Shown in pieces: positions 41,201 through 53,200 of a stretch of DNA of 64,000 nucleotides. Positions within the stretch are counted from its first letter, which is position 1; each line of letters starts with the position of its first letter. The DNA comes from Siphonodentalium dalli. Lineage: Eukaryota > Mollusca > Scaphopoda > Gadilida > Siphonodentaliidae. The notes beneath the pieces are model-generated. The model was not told where the DNA came from and made no database searches. It saw nothing but the letters and a program-made list of their open reading frames with translations. Made by a program: the position numbers and the translations under genes. The stretch is taken from assembly GCA_032622095.1 (NCBI GenBank), contig CP136069.1, positions 40,090,194 to 40,154,193 on the forward strand, read 5' to 3'.

Positions 41201-44200
41201 TTCTTCATAATATAACACTATTAACATAAACAGTAACAGTATTTCTCTACCAAAATAATTCTTTGTTGAACTTCAATAAATTAATTTTCATTTTGTAACA
41301 GGGAGAGGTAGTTGCACCCAAACTAATCAAAATCAGCCCAAACCCACAAAAATCGATGACAAAGCAGCCAATTTTGATGTGATGAAGACGATCTTATTGA
41401 GTGCCATGGAAAAGAATTATGGGAAGGCTAATAAGAATCCACGAAAGAATCTTGGTGCATCAGCAAGTGGAAGTTATGTACCTGTCCAAAGTGACCCACA
41501 GAGGTATAGTACTCGACATGGTCCATATGCTGGTGTGATGAACTCTGCACAAATCCAGCATAGTCTCCCCACTACGCCAGCTAGGCAGGAGGGATATTCA
41601 CCATCATTAGGCGATGAAATAGGAATGCAAAATTTTGACAAGAATTATTTCTTCGCAAAGGATGGAATGCTCACAAGAATTACAGAGATTCATTATGGTG
41701 AGTTCTTATTTTCTCAAAGCTCTATCACCCACAAGCTTTTGTCAAAAACATTTCCTGCTTAAAGACATACTATGTAATTGTTCGTGTGAATGAAACTGAA
41801 GTTAGTACTCATGTGCTATGCCAACTGGAGGAATGTAGCATTCTACTAACATCACCGAAAATCTCAAGCAAATCGACTATGCCACTCCAAAGAAAACATC
41901 GTCTGAACTATGCTCAATTGTAAATATTTACTACTCGATTCAGGACGCATCTATCGGTGATAAACTAACGAAAATGAATTCACCATCGACAGTCACTGCA
42001 TTTAATTAATTTATAAGAATGACGGTGTGTGTTTTCAATTTACATATTATATTTGTAAAACAACTACTTTGAACAAGATTATTCTCCATTTCTATTTGAT
42101 CACCCTACCGGAGTGTTTCACATCACTTTAACACTTTCTATACTAAAGCATCACTGACTAGTAGTTATCCCATAGGAAATGTTCAAATAATAAGTTCAAC
42201 AGGTCGTTTGTTGAATTTGTTATCTAAACATTTTCCTCAATAAATAGGACTCCTTCTGTACTTTTAATTTATCTGTCGTCTGCTTACATTACCTGTACAT
42301 CCATGCAAATCAATAATAGACCATTCTGATGTACACTTTGGAACTGACTGGGAGATTCCATTTAGTATATAAAGGGTTAATACTGCAAGGTCTAATCCTA
42401 CTTATAACATGATCATTTGATTGAGTTTGTAGCATAACATGGACCTACCTGTGATAAATTTTACAATGAAAAAAACTTTAACCTTTCCATGACTGGAGCT
42501 TCCTTTTAATTTTGCGAAAACACTGTGCCAATGCATTATGTTATATGCGAGTCTCCCATAGGGAGCCTCGTATATATAAGAGAATACATTGGCCTAACAA
42601 TATTGACCTTGACCTTGTAAGCCAGTGCATTCTATTGTATATGCAAGGCTCCCTATGGAAGACTCGCATATATTAGAGAATGTACTGACACAGGACCTTA
42701 AATGCTGCACCAGTGCCGCTCCCATCATGCAAGGGTTAAAAAAATGTACATATAAAAGTCCTTGATCTCCTTATTGCTGGACAACACCTGGCCATATTGG
42801 AGGGTCCAATCGTATTCCTTAAATTCCAATGCGAATCGCTTGATATTTAAGTCGAAAGTTAAGAAGCTACCCCTACCTAAATCCCGCATATGCTTCAGTT
42901 TCAGTTAAAAATCAGGTTGTGACTTGCGACATCTTCATATATTACTGTTGAGATACCATATAATGAAGTGGGTCATGAAACTACTCATACAAGCATTGAA
43001 TTAGTGTGTCGGTCATTTGCAGAATGAGGTCGACAGAGGATGAATTTAGTGATGGTACCCTGCATAGCGGGCTATCATCACTAAATTCACCCTCTGGGAA
43101 CCTCATTTTGCTTAGACCTCAAATGGGAGACCTAGGATCAGATTGAAGTTCCTCAGTTGAAGTTGATGAAGTTCACCTAATAGTCACCTCGATTATGCAA
43201 TTTATCTTCTGCAAATTAGGGGATATAGAAACTTCCCAGAAGGGGAAAAGTAACTAAAAACAATGTTAATTTGAGGCTATGTAGGTACTTCCTAGAAGAT
43301 GAGACCAAAGCAGTATGAGGCCTCCAGAGGGTGAATTTGGTGATGCTAGCTGTGCAGGTAGTGTCACTAAATTCACCCTCTGGGGACCTCATTCTACAAA
43401 TGACAGACACACTATTTCAAGGATTGGATACACATAATTCTTTATGAACAACTCACACTGTGCAAACATCAAACAAGTACTTCTGACGTGCTGACCTTAA
43501 CCCTTTACCCAACAGAACGGCCCTGTGCCAATGCATTCTCTTATATATGCGAGTCGACCATAGGTCGCCTCGCATATATAAGAGAATGCATTGGCTTAAC
43601 ACATTAAAAATTATAAAATTGTTAAAGAATGTAAGAAAAAATGGTAAAAAGTGTTAAAAAAAAGATTTGTTTTAGGCCAATGCATTCTCTTATATATGCG
43701 AGGCGACCTATGGTCGACTCGCATATATAAGAGAATGCATTGGCACAGGGCATAACTGTAACTATCACAATGTGGTCAAGGAGCCGGTTCCAATGATATC
43801 CATATTTGTATGGTTCTATTGAGACAGACCAAAGATATTTTAGGCTGTTGAAGCTTTATTTGGCCGGTTTTGGCCGGTTTTGGCCGGTTTGTTGGGTAAA
43901 GGGTTAAAGGTACTCAATCCTATCAGATGCTCCTAAATTACTATTTCTTTAGCTTCGGGGGTAAAAAATATTTGATTCGAGTCGAGGAACCTACCCATCA
44001 ATGCTCAGAGTGATCAGATATCGATTTTGTTATTTCTATTGTTTGTGGCCCAATATCTGATCAATCTGAGCTTTGATGGGTGCGTTCCTCGACTCGAATC
44101 AAATATTTTTTACCCACAAAGCCAAAGAAATAGTAATTTAGGAGCGTCTAATCGGATTGAGTACCTTTAAGAAATTTTTGATAGTGGGAAGTTAGTAACA

Positions 44201-47200
44201 CTTTTGTAATTAAAACTTTCCGGGATCATAACAAAAATATATCGAAAATAGGTGATATTAAACCACAATAAAATGAAATGTTTTGGCAAAAGGGCAAGTT
44301 TTCATTGAAATCTACAAAGGACAGACACACTGTTTCAAAGCTTGAGTACACATACTTCTGTTTCAGATGAACATCATAAGCCTGATTCTTGGCCGGATAT
44401 CTTCACAGTTTATTACTGGGGAGAAAAGATGAAGAAAGTAATGAAACTACCCATACCAAAATCAAACAATCGTATTGTGCAGGTAGCCATGAGCAATACA
44501 CATAAAGTGGCAACAACTAGAGATGGCAGGCTTATTCAATGGCTGGTGAGTTTTGTTGCAATTTAGTCCATAAATGTATTGTAGCGCACCCTGGTTGGGA
44601 AATAACCAAATCGTTTAACATCGTTGTGATGGTGATTTACTTTTGATAGAAATGACTCAAATGAGGCATTGATGAATTTTGTGTGTTGTCAACTTTTATC
44701 ATAAACACTTCTGTCAGATTCTATGGAAGGGCAGTGTTTATATACAGTAATGCCCTAAATAATCGACTCCTTAACCACAGCAGTGGGAGCTTTCCGTTGA
44801 ATGGCAACAAGCCATATTTCCGACTAAATCCTGAAAAGTTACCCATAATTCTGCAATGGTTAAGGAGTTGATTATTTAGGGCATTACTGTATATGTGACC
44901 CGCCATATCAAATCCAGTCCTAAGTCGGGATTTTTTTACCCTTTGCCAATGCATTCTCTTATATATGCAAGTCGACCATAGGTCGCCTTGGCCTAACATT
45001 GGCCTAACAATTTTTTATCATTTTTTTTAAATAAATGTTTCTTACAATTTTTAGGACATAAAATAAAAAACATCCATTTACCCTGCAGGGAGCCCCACAC
45101 ATATATAGAAGCATATAGAAGAGTGTAGTCTGCTCATGTTTGTCTGGGGCTCTGTATGGGTGAAATTATAAAAATGTTAAAGAAAACAAGAAAAATTTAT
45201 TTTAAAATTGTAAAAAATTGTTAGGCCAATGCATTCTCTTATATATGCGAGGCGACCTATGGTCGACTCGCATATATAAGAGAATGCATTGGCACAGGGT
45301 AAAAAAATCCCGACTTACAACTGGATTTGATATGGCGGGTCACATATACTTTTTATGGCAGGTCATAAATATGATTGAGGAACAGGTTTTTTTTAGGACA
45401 AGGCTTTCCCTGAGAAACAAGTATTTTATTTTTATGCCTAATTCTCAGGATCACGGTACATTGATAAATGCATGAAATAACTACATACTGCTGTTATATT
45501 CATGCACCTCAGAAGAGATTGATAACTTGAAAGAAATTATCACCTCATACAACAAAATGGGTCACACTATTATCTGAGGTATGTGATTGCTTAATAGGGA
45601 GGAATACTGTTAGTTTTCTTCTAATTTCGTAGATATAAAGAGCTTTTCATCTCACTTCTATATAGGGCTTCACGGTATCCCCTCCACAATACCGACTACG
45701 GTATTAAATAAAATACCGCGGTATGACTAAATACCATCAAGAATAATTTCCAAACATTTTGCTAGTCAAGATCCTATGGAACATGCAGTACACAAATCAA
45801 TATTCGCGCGTAAATGCAGTGTCACGCGGACACACGAAAATAGGACAACGCAATGCTTGTCGTCTGTGATCCTAACAATGTGTGGGGTCCTAATGACGTC
45901 GCTTATGCAAAAATAACAGGTATATAATTCACAATTTTTAATTCACAACAAAGCAAATTATTATCAAGAATGAAATTTATATATCTCTTGGTTCGTTTTC
46001 TAAAGAAATTATACCATGGGGGGGATTTAAGTCCAGATTATACTTTAAAGGTTAGGGCGTCTCCAACCAATACATATTTATCTGTGGTGTCTCGGTGATG
46101 GATAAACATTAGCAATTGGAAACAATTGTGAGAGTAATGTTTAAATTTCATAACTGTATGGATGGCGATCATGGTCTAATTATTGCAACCACCATGGGAA
46201 CCTGTGCACCTGCGATTATGACGTCTGTCAGACTTTTTTTGGTGGAGTTATCCCCCCTTTTTCAACTTAGAAAATTTTCGCAACATGTACACTAATTTAA
46301 GCTGAATATGAGACGACTATAAACACACATCCATCAGCATACAACGTGTTGGCACTGGCTTTGTTAAAATAGCTTTTCGAACTTTGCTGCAGTTATGCTC
46401 TGGGCGTCTGGCTTGTTATCATCTCGTCTCGCTGGTTCTTGTTCAGTCTCGCTGGTTCTCGTTCATTACTTACAAGCACGCGTTATTTCCTTGGATTATA
46501 TCAAGTTTTTTTACGTTTGCTGTCGTAAAACTGACTAAAAGAAGAAAATATAGTTTGCGGCGATATACCGACTATTCAAGTAATCCAATACCGACTACAC
46601 AGTATTAAAAATAAAACCGCGGTATGACTAAATACCGAAAAACCGTGAAGCCCTACTTCTATACTTATTTTTCAGTGCCAGACTCCGACTCAAGGTCAGA
46701 AGCCAAACTTGTACACACCTTATACAGCAAGCTATGTTGAAGGACTAGATAATTATTTTGTGGAACAAGTGGCTTGTGGGGAAGGCTTTGTGATTATTCG
46801 GACAGGTAAATGAACAAGTTGTTAAATACTCATTTTGTTTCAAGTGATTATATTATAGTATTAATATTGTCCACAATTTGTTTTAGCTATTTCCATGGGT
46901 TGGTATCCATCGTCCAAAATGGTGTGTTGAAAATTGTTTTTAATGTAGCGGAATGGCAGTTTTTTTTAATATCTAATTTCATTTTTCTGAAACTTAAGTC
47001 TTTTGATGAAAAGTTTTGGAATTGATCTGGATTTGATGACGAATATCTCTGGAATTATATGTCCGATCGGGACAGGGTTTGTTTCTACGCGTAGAGTAGC
47101 CTCTTGGGGTGATTGATGATGACAAATAGTAAATAACATTTCTTATTTTTTTAAAGGCAATTTTTATCTTGAAGCTACCATTTTTAGAAGATGTGTTCCT

Positions 47201-50200
47201 TTCCCAAAAATTATTTAATTATCCATAATAAAAGATTCCTGCCCCCTGTGCTTGAACCCTGGGTGTGTGTGTGCATCATTCTAAATTATTTGAATGTTTT
47301 CAAATTTGCAGTGTTAATAGTTGTTATCCGGAACTAAAAATAGATTGGAATTACCCAGCCGCCTTGGCATCGGGGTGGTACAAATATTCACAGCAAATGC
47401 GGTACATTGTACAGGCTTCGGTGCGTGGTTTTATTTCGTTCATACCTTCTTCTAATATTTATACGTTTACAACTATTTACAAACGATAAAATGCCGACTA
47501 AAAGATGTTCCTGGGGCGAATGTAACAGTGATAGTCGTTACAATCGCAAACAACGCATGGAAAATGTTACATTTAAACCGTTTCCGAAGCCGACGAAGAA
47601 CAAAGAAAAATGCATGCGTTGGATTCAGCTGTGCGGAAGACCACACGAAAGTCTAAATGTAGATCGCATTGCAAAACACCATTTTGTCTGTTCCAAGGTA
47701 AACCTAATCACAGTATAATGTTCCCATTTATTCATTAAACTGTAGTATTTATACATATATGCATATATACAACAACGCAATGTTGAATCGCAGCCGGCAT
47801 ATCGTCATATCCTATTTTCGTTGCCTTTTGTTTACATTGTTGAAATTATTTGCATACGGATTTGTGGTGGAGACATGAACTAATCAGATACCTACAAGGT
47901 ATATTTGAGCATTTTTTATGTTAAAATGATTGTGCTATTGACGCCAAACATGATATTTAATTATATTGCAAATCATACTATAACTACAGTTGAGTTTTAT
48001 TTACTTTTTCACACAGAACATTGTCTGTGTCACATCCATTGTTTTTTGCTGATTTAACACTCATGTGCATTTATACATATAGGATATTATTGTTCATTTC
48101 ATCACTTCATAAATCGAGGAAACGCCCTTTCGATCGACAAATGTCAGTGCCACCACAAAAAAAAAATGCTCGAACTGATGTGACCAACACAACTGATGAA
48201 GGAAATACATCTGAGTATGATGAAGGAAACACTTCCCTGCCGTTATTTGACGAACTTTTACCAACTAGTCCGGTCAAAGTTATCGAACCTGTTTCTGTTG
48301 AGGAAATTCACGTTGATTTCATGAATCAAGTAATGAAATGTGACAAGAAATGTTTCTACTACACCGACGTCCCAACAGTAGAATTACTTAAATTTCTGTA
48401 TTCATGGGTAAGACCTGTTGCTGGGAAGATCAAGCTTTGGGATGGGAAAGATAGGCTGGTACCAGGAAAAAAAAGGTGGCAGACCACGACGCAAGTTAAG
48501 TCTGTTCGAGGAACTTGTGCTGACCTTGGTTAGAATACGATGTGGCTTTGGAACTGAACATATGGCATACTTATTCGAAGTATCTCAGAGCCATGTGTGT
48601 AGGATTTTCACCACCTGGGTGAACTTATTGGATGACTGTTTCACACCTTTGTTGGTGTGGCCTAGCAAGGAGATGGTTAAGGCGAACATACCTCAGTCAT
48701 TTGCCAAATATCCATCCACACGTGTAATAATTGACTGTACAGAATATTTTGTTCAGAAGCCATTCAGGCCTGCTGCTCAATGCCTTACCTGGTCGAGTTA
48801 TAAACATTTATTATTTCCATATCAGGAAAAGAATAACAAATAACGCTCTTTATCTTTACCATATCCGGATCTAAACAAAAGCCAGGAAATGTAACTTTAT
48901 TTGCTTTTGTTTACATAACAAAGTGGAACAAAATAGACAATAAGGTACTGTTTATGCCATATTTCTGATTGGGATAAGAACAAAGTCTGTCTATATATTA
49001 CTATTCCTTCTATTTATTGCGGTTGTTGACTGATGTGAATGTTTTAACAGCATACCCACCTCCAAGACCGCCCGTATCTTTAAGCTTTAATACATGTAAC
49101 AATACATGTAACACGTTTAATACTGGCACATCCATTTATGGATATGATAAACTTAGATAAAGAGCATTTTGTGATTCATTAATGTCATCTTGTAAACAAA
49201 CTAACATACTACACATGTACTAAGTACATATGTTCATGTATATGCTATAATGGATTTAAAGGCACTCAATCCGATCAGAGGGTCTTATATTACTATTTCA
49301 TTGGCTTTGGGGGTAAAACATTTGATTAGAGTTAAGGAACCCACCCATCAAAGCTCAGAGTTATTAGATATTGATGTTTGAAATTTGTAATTTTTCGAGA
49401 TGTGTACTAATATTTGCCCCCAAGTTTGTAAATTTTCTCAATTTTGACTGAGACCATCCTTTTGACGGTGTGTTTCTGGACCAGAAAAAATAGAAATAAC
49501 AAAACTTCAAAAATTGATATCTGATCACTGTGAGCGTTTATAGCTAGGTTCCTCGACTCGAATCTTTTATTTTTTTATCCCTGAAGCCAAAGAAATTGTA
49601 ATTTATGAGGGCCTGATCGGATTGAGTACCTTTAATAAGGTATAATAGTATATACAATCACACCCTCATGCCCAACATAATTAGCCCAATGAATTAACCT
49701 GTGATATTGATAACAGTTTATTGTTAATTGGTTTCTTCATGTATATAAATATTGTATTTAATTTACATTATAGTTGTAATAAATGGTGACATTCCTATAG
49801 TCAGTTGGTGTTTAAACCAATACAATTTTCAATTTACAAGTACGGTCTTACTGAGTGAATACTGTTAACACTATATACATGTGTATCAATATAACTGTTA
49901 TTCTTTAAGTACTGGTAACAAATATTTAATGTAAAATTCAACCAGTTTGATTTTACATGCTTCCCAAAAATCATTATCAAAATCAATATCTATGCAATAT
50001 CTATACCCTTGTGTGTATAATAAACAAGGACACACTTCTCGACACCAGTTACTCCCATTTGACCTTGTATTTGGTAGTAAAATTCATGGTTTGTTTTCAG
50101 TTTTAAAACACCATCATCACCTTCGTCACAAGCTTTGGACATCTTTAACGCTACCTTGGGGTGGAACATTCTGTTTGTGTAGCTACACTTTATTTCCACA

Positions 50201-53200
50201 AGAAATTTACCACACACTTTGCATTCAACAATGCCATCGGGAGAACATCCTAAACATGTGTTATGATCATCGTTCATGACCATCAAACCAGGCACAGTTA
50301 GCTTACACTGTCTATGTTTAAACCGGTGTGACTTAATGAATGTCTGGCGAGCTTTTTCCTCAAACTTTCGTCCAAATATAATAGCCGGACGGGACTCATC
50401 AAGTCTGCACGAAATTAGTGTGTGTGTGCAGTTCTTGTATAATCCTGTGAATGGCACACAGTTTTAAATTTGGAGGCGGTAAGCAATCCTTTCCTCATGG
50501 TATACCAGTTCTCATTCGAGCTCTGGCCTTGTGTACATTCGTTAATTTGATTAACTTCCTCATCAGAATATCTCAAATATCCGAGAAATTGTTTCGAACA
50601 TATACAGTCATCTGACAAACATACATGATTTTGATTGAAGGAATGTACTTTTTGTTGTGCAGTCTGAAGAAGCAATTGTTTTGTTGACATTTTATTAACT
50701 AAGTCACTTCTGAGATGGGTTGCATCTAAAATGCAGGCACTTGGATATAGTTTTTTTACTCCCTCCAGAAAATGATGTCGGTCTGGCCTCTTTGTTGATA
50801 TATGGAGTGGTGTATATACAGGTATGATAACATTGTCCGAGACCATTGATGTCTGCAAATCTGTTATAGCGACCGGCTTTGATAGCTTATTTGCCTCACT
50901 TGACCTCCTGATCCAGTTGCATGGTCCTGAAGTGCAGCTTGATTTGTCATGATCCTGGGTGAAATCCAGAACTTCAAATAACGTGGCTATGGCATGTCGA
51001 CAGCATCCATCAATCCTGTAAGAAATTATATGTGTCCAGATTAGAATACAAGTACAGCCTTGAATTTTATGCAGTCAATTTGATATACGATACATAGTTT
51101 AAATATGATATTTAATATCTTCCATATCAAAATTTAATCTGACCAGGTATACTAAGTATTAATGTGGATTACATGACATGTCATACAGTAATGCCCAAAG
51201 TAATTGACCACTTAACCACAGCAGAATTATGGGTAATTTTTCAAGAATTTAGTAGTAAATATGCCTTGTTGCCATTCATTGGAAAGCTCACATGTCATAT
51301 GTGAAAAATATACAGGACTAGAAATTATAGAAACATAAATGCAGAATCAACCTGGATGTAGAATACCTGTATATGTATATATATAAATAAATATATATAT
51401 AAATAAAATTAATAAATATACATAAGGTATGTCTTTTGGAGGCTCATAACACATAGTGCAAACTATATATATTAGGTACATACCGGTACCTATATTATGA
51501 CAAACACTCAAGATACACACAACATACAACTAGAGCTAAGTGTTACTCACCCTCCTTTGCAAGTACAATAGGCAGACTTGATTGTCCCTTTGTCTGGGTC
51601 ATTTATCAACATTAGCCACACTGAATAATATCCAAGCTTTGAAACAGGGTCCTTTTCGTTTGTCCGGGGTTTGACGCGGCTCTTCAATGCAACATAAGCT
51701 GGATTGTCTGTGTAAACAACACTTTCGACGTTCAAAACATAGCCATCTTTAAATAGCGTGTAGCCCTCCATCTTTTGGTAGTCACGTAGGGAGGCATGAT
51801 TGAAGTTTTTAAACGTCATCAGAAAATTGTAAATGTCAAAGATACCGAGTGGTGGTATAACAGAAAGATTTGGCGATCCCGTGAGTAGTTGCGGTGACGT
51901 TAAATGCACGTGTTCGTCGATTTCGAGTTTGTCTTTGATGACAGATTCTCTGTCTTCTAACAATCCATCGGGGTCAACTTCTATTCCAATATCAGACGCG
52001 ATAACACACAAATTCACTAAATCAGCTTTCTTCAATTTGCTGAAAGGTACTCCCCGTTGATGCAAATATGTTTGCAATTCTTTCATTGACTTAGATTTGA
52101 AAAACTCCATTGATAAAAGCCGACGAAGCGTAAATCCTTTGTTAGCGACAAGCACAATTCTATAGAAAATGGCGATCTGTTTACATTCTGTTGTACCGCC
52201 CGAAAGCGAACACGCTCTGGGAATTCCAATCTATTTTTAGTTCCGGAGTAAGCCTATTACACACAAGAAAATAAAGTTCATGTTATGATTTGAGATCTTG
52301 AGAAATAAATGTCTTACATAGTGCTCAGATGAGTCTGTCGCGTACGTTGAATTGAAAAAGGATTACTGACAATAACAACAGATGGCTGCAATGTGTCCAT
52401 TACGTTGTATCCGTCAACGCATTCAACTGATAGATTCTATTTTAAACTCGATGTTATACATTTCAATCGATAAAAGATGTTGGCTGTTTCAAAACAAAGG
52501 AAATTATTTTTATTGTTAATAAAGTGTTAGTTGTTAGGATTTGACAGGTTTGACATTATCATAGAATTAATTTATTACAGATTTTGATTAGCATTATTTC
52601 ATTTATTCCAATATCAAACTTATTAGCTTCAATTATTAATCAAAAGCTCTGCATTATCTAATGCAACATACGCACCCATCTGAATAGCCTAATGCAGACA
52701 ATGGATCATGTAAATGTAACGACCAATGCAATGAACACAACTGATTCGTCTGAAAGCTACTTTACTCTGCATTGCCTTATTGGTGAGTTTAGTGTGCCTT
52801 TAATATGCAGAATGAGGTCCCCAGAGGGTGAATTTAGTGATGCTATCCCACATAGCGTCCAAGCATCACCAAATTCACCCTCTGGGGACCTCGTTCTGCA
52901 TGGCCTCATCTGCTATGAGAGACATAGGCTCAGATTGAAGTTCCCAAATGATGAATATTGTGATGTACACCCGTTGGGAACCTCAATTATGCAATATGTC
53001 ATCTGCCAATTTGGGGATATAGATAAACTAATAAAGTAATAGAATCTATGTTTAGAAGTTTTTATAGAAATTTGATAAGGAAACTTTCCAGAGAAGATGA
53101 GGCCTAAGCAGAATGAAGTCCCCAGAGGGTGTCACTAAATTCTCCCTTTGGGGACCTTATTCTGCAAATGATAGGCACACTAAACTCAGACCTGGTTACA

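Larger units (their letters stand above)
47317..52257. mobile_element. 4.9-kb TIR DNA transposon with THAP transposase and SWIM/YqaJ nuclease genes (IS4EU/ISL2EU-like)
   Basis: Inverted 67-bp ends, 47317-47383 and 52191-52257, share TCCGGAACTAAAAATAGATTGGAATT-type sequence (two parts: TCCGGAACTAAAAATAG and ATTGGAATT) and GGTACAA at the inner edge. TA lies outside each end (47315-47316, 52258-52259). Two genes converge on the centre. From memory, THAP transposase plus a YqaJ nuclease with a 2-bp duplication fits the IS4EU (ISL2EU) superfamily; Kolobok also has THAP but uses TTAA. Both genes are broken, and younger MITEs (E2, D4) sit inside, so this copy is dead. Confidence 0.85.

Noticed and set aside
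52692-53039. 115-codon plus-strand frame
   Set aside because: Mostly family F palindrome sequence.
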